Origin: Adiantum capillus-veneris
Taxonomy: Eukaryota > Streptophyta > Polypodiopsida > Polypodiales > Pteridaceae
Reading direction: 5' to 3'
Length of the DNA stretch: 64,000 nucleotides
Assembly: GCA_014529385.2 (NCBI GenBank)
Contig: CM043962.1
Span: 49,986,598 to 50,050,597 of the forward strand
Shown: one piece after another, positions 37,035 to 47,809 of the stretch
Position numbering within the stretch: position 1 is the first letter of the stretch
Layout: each line of letters starts with the position of its first letter
The notes under the pieces: model-generated
Told to the model about the DNA's origin: nothing
Databases searched by the model: none
The model's input: the letters and a program-made list of their open reading frames with translations, nothing else
Program-made: the position numbers and the translations under genes

Positions 37035-37175
37035 GCCAGAAGCAAAAAAAAAGGGGGCGGTTTCTTGCTTTGAAATCCATCATAAACAAAAAAAAAGGGG
37101 GCGGTTTCTGGCTTTGAAATCCATCATAAACAAAAAAAAAGGGGGGTTTCTGGCTTTGAAATCCATCATCTCATC
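37035..37175. repeat. Three copies of a ~52-bp unit
   Basis: Each unit has an A-run, gggggcggtttc(t)tggc and tttgaaatccatcat. Flank A1 has two (25100-25190). Confidence 0.85.
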
Positions 37176-37342
37176 CTGCTTTTGAGATATCCGTTTTTCT
37201 ATCAATCATCCGTCAATGATGTTGTTGCCTATGTCAGGTTTTAGAAAAAACCTGTTAACAAAACCTTTGGTAACATGTAAGCACGTGTGTGTTGTGTGGT
37301 TGTGTGTTCATAATATCTCCCCGTGTTTGTTGTCTTATTGCA

Positions 37343-37375
<33 letters not shown>

Positions 37376-37566
37376 CTCACAAGATGTGTTTATACTTCAC
37401 ATAAGCAGGCATTGAGTCGAGTATGGTAAGCAAGGAGCAGATCTTAAAAAATACAGTATAGAGAGAGCCTAGAGGGAGGGATTGACCCTATAAGCATGGG
37501 TGTGTGGGTTGGGAATTGAGTGGGGGTGGATGTGTGTACTATCCGAGTGTGTTGGTTATCATGCAT

Positions 37567-37638
<72 letters not shown>

Positions 37639-37671
37639 AGAACCAGATAAAGTGTGGCATGTGTCATATAT

Positions 37672-37704
<33 letters not shown>
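37567..37704. repeat. Compound microsatellite block at the right edge of element A
   Basis: (TG)n, (AG)n, then agataaagtgtggcatgtgt, catatatattt and a second (TG)n. The same core sequence occurs inverted twice near 50520-50645, at the outer edge of element B. Confidence 0.85.
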
Positions 37705-37706
<2 letters not shown>

Positions 37707-38982
37707 AGACAACCAATAAAAACTTTAATCATTAACGTCAAGAGGATTAAGGTCAAGCCACAAGAGGATTAAGGTCAATCCATAAAAACCCTTTGCAAGA
37801 CATAATCAATTACTTTGCAACCCAGCATATCCTCATACCCAAGGCCAACTTATATCCTGTGTTCCGATGCTCCTGTTTTATATACCCAATTTTAAAAAAA
37901 GTGGATAAAACAACCTTCATGAATCCCAAAAACATACTTAATTGAGTCTAACTTGATTGTTTTAGGAGAAAAAGTATCATTTAGGTTTATACAAGAACAA
38001 GGTATCGAGTTTTGCAATAGTACACACAATTTTCTCTGAGCTATTTTTCCAAATCAAAAGATGTAGGCACAACTTCATATATTCCAAAAAAAGATTGTGC
38101 ATGAGCATATTCTTGCCAACTACCACATGGTTTAAGACAAGGTTTATAAATTTTTATCATCACCAATACGCTACCAATCTCACAATCCATAAGGTGTTTA
38201 CTGATAGGTATCAAAAAACCATAATTATCATAAAGAGTGCATTTAATGTTGTTGGCTTTTTATTAGTATGCAACCTAAACTATTGTTTGGTTTTAAAATG
38301 ATTAAAGTAACAAATTATTACAGCCATTTTAAGTAGGTGAAAACACCTACCTGATGAGAGCATCTCCATGGCAACCTGTGTGAGTGTCATGCCGAAGACC
38401 ATCATGATACTCAAATAAGATCAATGATTCCTTAGGTGAATGAGCCTAAGCAAGGACAAAATTCCTTGATGATCATGCATGCCCTCTTTCATCCAAGGAA
38501 AATCCGAGTGTTGATGAAACAGGGTTCATTAAATGCTGCCATTTGCTGGTTGCGTTTACCTGCTTTCTTCACCATCATGTCCACCTTGCATATAGGTGTG
38601 TCTAAGTCAAGACCTATGTATGCATGTCCAAATGTGTACTGCAGAATGTGAGGGATATGAATATGTTATGGATGAGGAAGCTTGGGCGCTAGTCTTGTTT
38701 GTGTGTGTCTATGTTTGGGGTGTGTGCGTGTTGAATTTCCCCTGCCAAGTGAAAAATGCAAAGTCAATCCATAGGGATTTCCTGGTACATACCATTCCTA
38801 GCATGCCATGTGAGCGGAGAAGAGAAGGGTAGAACATGTGTGTGTGTGGTGGTGGTGGTGGTGGGGGGGGGGGGGGGGGGAGGTCTTCGAGACAGCTTGC
38901 AGAGAAGCATACGTGACATCTGATACAAGCCAAAGCATTGGGTAATTTTTTGCTCACAAAGGTATGGCGATGGTTGCATGAG
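37705..38982. other. Non-coding stretch between elements A and C
   Basis: No supported gene. Includes a small direct repeat (caagaggattaaggtcaa, twice at ~37740-37775) and a G-run of about 21 bases at 38862-38882 after (GGT)n. Open frames here are short or low-complexity. Confidence 0.6.
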
Positions 38983-39630
38983 AGGGGCTCTAGAGTGCAA
39001 GTTTCTCCATGGAGCAGCAAATGCAGGGCTCAGCCATGGTATCAGCTAGCACGTGCAATACAAATAGAAATGCAGGCTCGTTATAGCCAGAAGGAGTCAA
39101 CTACCCATTTTCTAAAAATTCCAATTTCCAAGTTAGGAAGACTCCAGCTCATCAAAAGTTAGGAGCTCTATAAACATCCCCATTTTCCTTCTCTTGAGAT
39201 CTATGCGGGGTGTGTGTGTGTGTGGAGTGAGGCATACCAAAGGGTTTTATACACCAATCCATCACAATCGCCCCCGTCGAGGATTAGCTGCAGAACACCA
39301 GCCATGGATCTTGTGGATTAGATCATGCGAGGGTGATCCCAGTAGGCTGAGAACAAAGATAGGGTATGTGTGAAGAAACATGAACATTATATCTTGCAAG
39401 CAAGCAGTTACTCTATTGCATGTTCGCCATGTGTGTATGTGTGTAATAGGATGGAAATTTTGTGTGTAGGTAATGCCATATGCCAAGTATTATATGTAGG
39501 TTGTATGAGGGTTTTTTAAAAAATTATCTAAAAATAGGCTCGTGTAGGTGAGGCCATTGTGAGTTCTATCTCATGAAAGGCCATACGACGTGTATAGGTA
39601 TACATTCCAAAATTGGACATGCATCTGGAT
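38983..39630 (-). repeat. Element C left flank (LTR-like)
   Basis: Blocks gggctctagagtgcaagt, agccagaaggagtcaact, ggtaatgccatatgccaagt and a cell of ctatctcatgaaa.gccata recur in order at 41790-42116. The left copy has ~290 bp extra between the blocks. Confidence 0.75.
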
Positions 39631-39923
39631 ACTTGGAGTTGGGGATAGAGAAACCAAGGGAGTGCATTCATGTAATTAAGATAGTCAAATAAGTTTGGTT
39701 GCCCAAACTAGAACAAGAAATTGCTAAGAATATGCTTTTTGTTACTTGGCGAGTGACCATGGCCGTAGTGTGTAAAACTTTATATTGGCTCGGTACAGCA
39801 GCTTACACGCAGGGGAAATCCTATAAAACCTTATATTATCAGGAAAGTGTGCGATTTAACCTCACCAGAGGATAGCTACTATGTCTGTGTGATAAACCAG
39901 CCACTGTCTGTCATCTAGATATA

Positions 39924-39924
<1 letters not shown>

Positions 39925-39954
<30 letters not shown>

Positions 39955-39956
39955 TG
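39925..39956. repeat. (TG)n(CG)n between element C left flank and core
   Basis: tgtgtgtg... followed by cgcgcgcgcacg. It stands at the same place as 25615-25654 in A and 44363-44380 in B. Confidence 0.85.
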
Positions 39957-39985
39957 TGTGAACGTCCCCCATCCTAGAGAAGAGA

Positions 39986-40017
39986 TCCACTTGGTGGAGG
40001 ATGGTCCACCAAGTGGA
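39986..40017. other. Hairpin at the 3' end of the element C core
   Basis: TCCACTTGGTGGA-ggatgg-TCCACCAAGTGGA, a perfect 13-bp stem. The 3' arm and following bases (ccaccaagtggacc.atcc) match element A's hairpin (ccaccaagtggacctatcc), tying C to A. Confidence 0.75.
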
Positions 40018-40330
40018 CCAATCCCCACCCAATTGTAGTAAATGCTTCCTAACAATTTCCATGTTTATAGCTCAATCACCTGTACTGTGTTAAAAAGGGT
40101 TTAGATGCACGAATACACTTTTGTAATGTGTTGAACCGGGTTTAGATGTAGGAATACCGATAAAGGGGTCCTCCAGGGAAGAGAGTATGGTTTAGATGCG
40201 AGAATACCCATCTGTAATGTGTTGAACTGGGTTTAGATTTAAGAGTAGCCAATTGTTGTATGATAAAGGGGTCCTCCAGGGAGGAGAGTATGGTACTATG
40301 AAAACTACATACCTGACATCTCATGCTTTT
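40018..40330 (-). pseudogene. Element C core remnant (3' end of RT region)
   Basis: A short minus-strand frame (40324-40142) reads ILSSLEDPFIIQQLATLKS, recalling element A's SLSQEDPFTIYPLDIIGIK just after its palm C motif. The nucleotide block taaaggggtcctc is shared with A (26117) and occurs twice here (~40158, ~40264), so the remnant holds a local duplication. No palm motif survives. Confidence 0.4.
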
Positions 40331-41789
40331 GGTTGATGTGTCACCCCAAATTTGTGAACTATGTCGTCATGGTGGTTACTATACACTACTCCGATCCTGA
40401 AAGATACAGACCACTTGAAATTCCACACCTCTCAAGGGTGGACATTGATTACAGTATATGGATATATGTAAGTATGTAGGTGCTTGACCAATTTAGGAGC
40501 TGAGAGCCCCATCCCATCCATTTGGATTGGGTGGATCAAGCTAGTAATAATATAACATGTATTAACTTGTATTAACTTGACCAATTTAGGAGCTAAAGAG
40601 CCCCGAAACATCCCTTTGGATTAGTTCAGCCAAGCTATTAATAATAGACATTAAGCACTCCAATTCCTAAGGAATAATTATACCAGAGAGCAAGAAATCC
40701 AATTCTTAGAGTATGAATACCCATATCCTAAAAAAAACCGTTTGATTGAAGTCAGGATAAATTGGAGTAACTAAATTATTATTTGATAAATTTGTTAAGT
40801 ATGGCACTAGTCCGCCAAAGACTAGTAGGCAAAATGTGTGTGTTTAAGTATGAAAATACCCTCATAATTGAACCATACTTGGACAATTGTATTAAATAAT
40901 ACATTAGATAGTAATATTTTAAAACAAGATGTCATAAAACTCAATTAAGATTTCATACACATCAATACAATGTTCTGTATCTAATGGATAATATTGTCAT
41001 TTAGATCAGACATTTGATCTTTGATCATTACAAATCGATATATTAATTTGTATCTTTGTGTGTCCACCCTTTGAGATGAGCTTTCACTACATCTACCGTG
41101 AGAAGGATCCAGTTGTTACCTGCATTCACACAAAAACATTCAGTTAGAACTAGCTATGTATGTGCGTGTTGCACATGTCGACACTGGATATAGTTGTTAT
41201 CCATGTCACACCTGTAGACCTAGTTCATAGCTTACCCTAAGGATAGACCATTTGATTGAATTTTCAAGTAAAATAAACTCTGTTTGAAGGATCATATTTG
41301 TGTTAATTTCCCTAAAGAAAAGATGCTAGTGTCTACTACCAAGTTTTATACAAACATCTGTAACTGAAAAAAATCATGCACAATCTTGTTTATACTTTAG
41401 CCAATTTTGCAAAAAATAACCATATATGCCATCTCTAACTGAGACCCTCCACAGGAGGTTTGAGGCTTCCATAGCATAGACCATAACTACTCCAAGTCTC
41501 AAACTTAGCTGTGTTTAACAAAACAAAACAAAAAAAAAACCTCAATACTATTACCATTCAATGAAGTTAAGCAAAAATATTTTTGTCATAGAACTTATTT
41601 GGTTTCATGCTTCAATAATACAACAAGTAGGTATTCCATATACCAATATTCATTATATGTCAAGAAGAATCATTCCCTGTACCATGCAATGAAGCAAAGA
41701 CAAACACACACACCCAAGGATTCCTTTAATGAATAGATCATTATCTAAGCCTATTCATGACGTAGAAACTTCTCAAACAATAGGTTGCA
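40331..41789. other. Non-coding stretch
   Basis: No gene seen. A small tandem repeat of cttgaccaatttaggagct occurs at ~40480 and ~40577. It may be decayed core of element C, but no coding similarity is visible. Confidence 0.5.
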
Positions 41790-42116
41790 TGAGGGGGGGC
41801 TCTAGAGTGCAAGTCGCTCCATGGAGAAGCAAATGCAGGGCTCAGCCACGGTATTGGCCAGCACGTGCAATACAAATAGAATTGCAGGATCGTTATAGCC
41901 AGAAGGAGTCAACTCCCCATTTTCTATAAACTCCAATTTCCAAATTAGACTCCAGCTCATGCGCCATGTGATTATGTGTGTAATAGGCTGGCAATTTTGT
42001 GCGTAGGTAATGCCATATGCCAAGTATTGTATGTAGGTTGTATGAGGGTTTTTTTTTTCTATCTCATGAAATGCCATACTATGTGTATATGTATATATTC
42101 CAGAATTGCACATGCG
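41790..42116 (-). repeat. Element C right flank, truncated by element B
   Basis: Direct repeat of parts of 38983-39630. It stops at the (TG)n that opens element B (42124), so B appears to have inserted in or next to a (TG)n at this point. Confidence 0.75.
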
Positions 42117-42142
42117 TCATGTTTGTGTGTGTGTGTGTGTGT

Positions 42143-44362
42143 AGCTGTTTAAATCTTAACTATTAAGACATAATTGAAATTTTACATTTAAAAGAGAGCT
42201 GGCCAAGGAACAATGAACTGATATGTACAAAAATAACTCAGTATCAGAATTATTTAGGTACAATGATTGTAAGAAAGAGGTCCTCTTTCAGTAGGGTTGG
42301 TAAAAAACTTCCCCGTTCTTCAGTGGGTATTTCATCATAGTAATGTTGCTTGCCAAAGAAAAGAAAACCCTCCAAGATAAGATAGAGTCCTTGCCTACAT
42401 CCATCCAAACAAGACAACAGTTCTGTTAGCCTTGGATGTGTTTTACAATGGACTATATCAGTTGTTATCCATGTCCATATTATAGGTTTTTAATTACTTT
42501 AAACAAGCAAGTTTATTCGTTCGTTTGGTACGTTTAGCAGTCTTTTATATCACTTTATAGTCTATGGTGAAGTCCATCAGTAGTAACACTACGAGCCATA
42601 GCTTAGTAGCTATGTATAAAAGCAACCATATACTTACTTTCAAGATCAGTAGCACCCATGGTATAAAAGGGTATTTCTTTTAGACAGAGAGATGTGAAAT
42701 CCAACTTCTTTTTGTCATCCAAAAACTCATAGATGAGAGTGGTGACAACCTTTATGTTTCAAACCAATAAGACAACCATGTAACCGGTCAAGAGTAGTAA
42801 GACCCCCCCTTTTTTTAAAAAAAACAAACCTTGGCAAAAGTTTAGGAGCTATACCGAAGCCAAAAAATAAAACCGGCCATATACTTACCTTTATTTCCAT
42901 CAGTCATTATCAATTTTCAAGAACACTAATGTTCGGCCTTACCAACCATATCTTTTTTTGTAAAGCCAGAAAAACGTGTGAGTTGTTGTATACTTACCTT
43001 CACAAAATGCCAGGCTATCACAGACTGTTAATGTCCCGCCTGATATGAGCTCGCATTTGTGATAAGCCTCAGTGATAATCAGTTATATCACAGAAAAAAG
43101 CCAACCATTTTCGAACGTTGCCAATCAATTGTGTGCCTCTACCTCCTTAGAGAGAGAGAAAAAACAACCAGTTATAACAACGAAAAAACCCAGTCATAAA
43201 GAAGTTTTTATTTTTTCCAGAGTCAGAGTCAAGTGGCCCATTGGTCATAACCTTTATGTTGCCACCGTTTATACAGTCGGGACATTGTATTAGCCCCCAT
43301 TTTTGTATACACAACCAATTGTAGCATGTGTTAGGAATGGCCATCAAGCCAACTATCATGTTCACAACCATATACATACACATACTGCCATATATGCTCA
43401 AGAGGCTTTAAATGAATCCCTTTACAATTTCCTCAGGCTACCCTTATTGCAAAACAACCACCGACCTACGTTTTCTTATGCATAAGAGACCCAAGGTCTA
43501 CCATGATGTCAAGGCTTTAATAAAATAACCAGTCAAGCTCATAAACCTACAACGAAGCACTAGAATCGACAAATCTTTCAATTATACTACATAGGCGATC
43601 TATTGAGTCCTGAGGTTAGGAGATGCTTTAGTACAAGGTGGGGGTACAATATCCCTAGGTTTACTATATCAAGTTTTGTAAAAGATTATCAACAGAAGAA
43701 TACCATTTGTACGCAGTTCTGCAAAAAAAGCCCGATGCTTTGTATGCACAAGCAGTCCTAAGGTTCAAAAAAAACCTCACAGTACAGTAGTTGAATTAAT
43801 GCAGCGGCTACTTTCTGAGCCGAATATATGCAGGAAAAAGAATCCATTGCTCAAGTGCTTTAGGTAAAGCAAGAAGTACATAATGCTATGCAAGGTGTTG
43901 CATATTTATTTGAACAAAAATCCTAAGCTTTAGTAAGGTACCTGTGTGACTTGAGCTGCGAGCTCCATGTTGGCAAGATCAGAGAGTAGCGGAAAAAAAC
44001 AGAAAGAAATGCCTACTCGAGAGCTAAGTGAGGGGCAAGGTGTGCCCTCACCTTATTTATAGAGGTTTGAGCTTCATTTCCTAAGCGTGATCGGCGAGAG
44101 AGGCAAGCCGCCCTCCTGTTAAGCGTCTTCAAGTGATGCATAGAAACTTTGCAAGGGGAGATCTCAGCCCAAGAGAGGCCGCCTCATGAGAGCCCAATGT
44201 GTTTATTTTTAGGAGATTTTTTTTTAAGCAAGGGCCTAGTCCCGCCAGCCATGAGTAGCAAGTTATGAGTTAGTGTGCTATGAGTGGTTCAGAAGGGGAG
44301 GGGGGGGGGGGGGGGGGGAATATAGAAGGAGGGTGAAAATGAAGCATTTGGTAATACCACAA
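42143..44362 (-). repeat. Element B flank B1 (LTR-like, ~2.2 kb)
   Basis: Direct repeat of 48241-50448 end to end: agctgtttaaatcttaacta to atttggtaata.cacaat. Differences are mostly single bases plus length changes in G- and A-runs (for example a G-run at 44299-44318 versus ggggggg at 50400). It carries a minus-strand purine tract (complement of cccccccttttttt) at ~42804 and a TATA box. No gene. Confidence 0.9.
44051..44062 (-). promoter_or_regulatory. Putative TATA box in flank B1
   Basis: The minus strand reads CTATAAATAAGG then TGAGGGC. Conserved in B2. Confidence 0.5.
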
Positions 44363-44382
44363 TGTGTGTGTGTGTGTGTGTA
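44363..44382. repeat. (TG)n between flank B1 and the element B core
   Basis: About 9-10 TG units followed by actcgcccta. Confidence 0.95.
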
Positions 44383-44416
44383 CTCGCCCTAACCCAGGCA
44401 CCACACACAATGGGTC

Positions 44417-44449
44417 GGTAGTAGGCCCATTGTGTATGGGCCTACTACC
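44417..44449. other. Hairpin at the 3' end of the element B core
   Basis: GGTAGTAGGCCCAT-tgtgt-ATGGGCCTACTACC, a perfect 14-bp stem with a 5-nt loop, ~35 bp from the (TG)n. The loop itself reads TGTGT. Confidence 0.8.
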
Positions 44450-44561
44450 TTATGAGAGAGATAAGACTCTCTCTTTGGAGTAATAGTCCAGGCCAATTGT
44501 GCCTAATGAGAGCTTGAGTGATGGTGTTACAGATCTGATTGCGATTAAATCCATTAAGGCA

Positions 44562-46382
44562 TTATTTTCTAATTAGTACAGAAATTTCTTCCCAGGCCAT
44601 GGATGGTGTAGATGAAGAGTAGCAGATTAAGTAAAGAAGGCCAATACATGAGAAAATAGAGGCTTTGTAAGGCCTATTGCTATTTCTTTTAATGAATTCT
44701 ATGTGAGGCAGTTTAAGAGGATCCTTTCTCCAGATAAATCTAAGGTCATAACCACATGTAGATGGGGAGTGAAGGGATATTGAAAGGTTAAGAAATTGGG
44801 CTGATTTGCAGAAGCTCCCAAGAGTCGAATCATCAGGGATGGAAGTAGGCTCAATTCTTAGGCAGTGGGGGTATATTTGATCAATCTCCGAAGAGAAAAA
44901 TTTGTTGTTGATACTAAGCAAGTCATCCATATATCTAAACGTGTGTTTGAATAGTGGAAGTTTTTTATGGTTAGTTTCCATGTTCTTAAGACACCATTTG
45001 TACTCAAAAAAGGCTAGGTAAATGTTACACATAAGTGATGAGCAAGAGAAGCCCATAGGGATGTCAAGACAGTGATAAAAGCAACAACCACCTGCTATAA
45101 TAGTACATTTGTTCAACAACCAAAAAATGTAGGAGCAAAGTTTTGCTTCATTGAAGTGTAAAGGGTTTATGGAGTGAGATGCTTGAATCCATCTAGGTTT
45201 CTTGGCTAGAGAGATAAAAAGATGCTTTCTTTTTTAAGCATTGGTAAATGCTAAGTTAATGACTTTGGCTAGTACTGTCTTAAGGCCAAGATACCCACTA
45301 AGTGGGATGTTTTTGTAGCATTGTGTAATATCAGCTGTAAAGATGTAGAAAATACATTGAGGAAGGGTGAGTGTGACTTATGTAGCATTTTTTGTAAGCC
45401 AGAAGGGATTGCATTGGATATTTAGGAAATCCTTGCAGATTTTTTGTTTCTCTGCACAGATGATTTCTAATTCTGTAAGAATAAGATCAAGGCAAAGAGT
45501 AATATCTTTGGTGATATCTGTGAAGATACAGTTAGAGGCATCAGATATCCATCTGAATTTATGTTTCTGGAATTTATATGTAGGAAATAGTACTGGTAAC
45601 TTGGTGCTACTGATAGCGTAGCCAAGCTGTCCTAAATGTTTAGAGATGTTGTTAGATATATCTTGCGGTGTTTTGTTGGTATGACAGAATTCTTTTCTTG
45701 ATACTCGATTCCGAGCTTCTTTCCAAGCGAGGTGTTTGCACATAATAGTAGGATAGTTAGAGATTTTGTCAAGCCCAACCACCAACCATTTATCTGAGAT
45801 TAGTTGAAATTCAAAAGCTAGCTGAGGTGTAAGCCAAGAACTATCAGAAGAAAGCCACTTTCTAGGAAGTAGAGAAATTTTGTGAAGGAAGCATTCCTTT
45901 ACTAATTCCTTTAAGTCCGGTAGGATTGTCATCTCTAGTCGGAGAGCACTGACAAGGTCAGTGAGGCAGCTAAGTAAAGCTGATAGGGCAAGGTAAGGGT
46001 TTTTTGGATAGTTGGGTATGTGATTGAGTCCTTTGGTTAGTAGCTTACGTATTGTGACATTATCGATAATGTTGAGGTCCTGAGTACAGACATGGTTCCC
46101 AAATTGTTCAAAATTCCTGCAAAATGAGGTAAATTGAATGCACGTACAATAAGGGATTTTTTCTTGTCTAAGAAAGTCATTGTTTAAAACTAATCCTTTT
46201 ATAGGATGATGATATTTCCATCCAATGATAATGTTGTCAAAAAGTAGTTTATGATTTCCAAAAAATAAGTCAAAACACTCACAAAAAAGACTTTTTGGTA
46301 AGATCCAATCGAGAAGTATGTTGTGAAACAGACAGTGTATGTAGATAGCACCATGATTCGAATCAGAACCTTTCTTCCACAT
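44562..46382 (-). pseudogene. Element B ORF2: Penelope-like reverse transcriptase, two in-frame stops
   Basis: One frame throughout with stops at ~45376 and ~45232. Order: GWKYHHP, YCTCI..F...FEQFGNHVCTQDLNII, KGLNHIP, LVVGLDKISNYPTIMCKHL, FQKHKFRWISDASNC, NPFWLTKNA, then FTADITQCYKNIP (palm A), DIPMGFSCSSL.CNIYLAFFE (palm B), RYMDDLLSINNKFF (palm C), IYPHCL, FLNLSIS, and FIKRNSNRP...LLYLICYSS (thumb-like). Every block aligns with element A's ORF2. Catalytic aspartates are present. The frame ends at 44562, ~110 bp before the hairpin, leaving no room for a C-terminal endonuclease, and none is seen N-terminally. Penelope-like placement follows from the DI..CY..IP, IPMG and Y(M)DD blocks. Confidence 0.82.
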
Positions 46383-46414
46383 GGGTTTGTAGAGACCTGC
46401 AATATTTTAAAGGG

Positions 46415-47809
46415 TTAAATTTCAGGGAAGATTCTGATTGTAGGGAATCTGCCTCTCCCTCTAGTAAAGCTACGAGACTTTCCTCGATTAGATGAGGAGC
46501 TAGGTGTAAAAAAGGAGGTGAAAGAGTTGGGAGAAGCTAAAGAGTTAGCTCTTTTTAGAGCAGGAGAATCATAATCTTCAATACAAGGTTTAAGCAGATT
46601 AGTGATGTATTTCACTTCTTTGTAGTTAGCATAAGTGGTGAGGTATAGACCGGGTTCATCAGCTTTAAGTTCTTTCAGAATATCATGCATCAGTCCTCGG
46701 AAGATGTTAAAGGCAATTTGTGCAATCACAATCTGCTTGGCTTGTCCACCTAGCCATGAGGAGATGAGGGATAGATGAAAATCTATTGGTTTCTCTGGGA
46801 ACAACAGATCCAAATGGTTGAGGATATACCATATTGCATGGTCAAACTACATGATGCTTGATTCACAGGTAGCTTTGGGGTCAAGAAATTTGCAGGCACA
46901 TTTTACATAGGGACGGAAGATATTCCAGATAGACTCTGTGTATAAATCTGGGTTACTTTTCACAAATTCCATGCTACCCTTAGTACGTATGTACAATCCA
47001 GCATTTGAGGGGCATTTGGAGTGGTCGATAAGATAAAGGTTAAAGGGGGCTTTAATCAGTTCTCCCTTGTCCAAGAATTTCCCACCTTTAAGAATTTTAA
47101 GTTTACAGTCTTCCACTGTTGAGGCGGGGAGGTTGGCCAAGTATACCCAGGTTTCACTAAGAATAAGATCCAGGAAGGCTTTGTTTGGTAGAACCCACAG
47201 TTGATGGTCAACTCCGAGAGATTCAATTTCTATTTGTCTTATTGGTAAGACAGGAAAGACTTCTGAGATTTTAGGTACCATCTCAAGGAGATTAACATCA
47301 TTGAGAGAGCAAAGATTATTTTGAAACTCTTTTATTGCTTCTAGAGCTGCACTATCTCAACAGAAGATGCCACCAGTTGGAGGGATGGAGGGGGTATTTG
47401 GGGTGCAGATGAGGAAATTTCCACAGAGTTTTCTAAGGAAATTTGACATCTCAGCTCCAGATGAGGAGAACAGGGCAAGCTCTTGCTGATATTGTGAAGC
47501 AAGGACAGGAAGTTGGGAAATGTATTGGGAAAGCAGATTAACACCTTCTAGGGGGTCTTTGTCCAATGACGCCAGAATTTTTACCCAGTCATTAAATGAT
47601 AACATATGCAAGACAGAAAGTTTGTTGTCCGAAACAAGAGCTGAATCATAAATAAGCTGTGAAGCATCCAAACTGCTAATACATCTGAGGACTAAAGAAG
47701 AGGCCATAGAGAGTGGCTCCGAGGTAAGTTCCAATCCTTGAGATAAAGCAAGAGTCTGCAAAAAGAGTGAGGTCAGGTTTATTTTTTCTTGCCATAGTAT
47801 GTGATACAT
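46415..47809 (-). pseudogene. Element B ORF1: conserved unrecognised protein, broken
   Basis: Three open pieces in order: 47809-47357 (with LSVLHMLSFNDWVKIL), 47281-46847 (EVFPVLPIRQIEIESLGVDH, SKCPSNAGLYIRTKG, IFRPYVKCACKFLDPKATC) and 46813-46415 (SLISSWLGGQAKQIVIAQ, LLKP, then a basic tail RGKSRSFTRGRGRFP). All three match element A's ORF1 collinearly. The C-terminal Arg/Gly tail suggests RNA binding, by inference. It ends 33 bp before ORF2's first Met, the same 33-bp gap as in element A. Confidence 0.65.

Noticed and set aside
42897-42990. Short open frames in the B flanks (43072-43293, 43147-43401 and their B2 equivalents)
   Set aside because: Duplicated only because the flank is duplicated; no similarity to known proteins and differing ends between B1 and B2.
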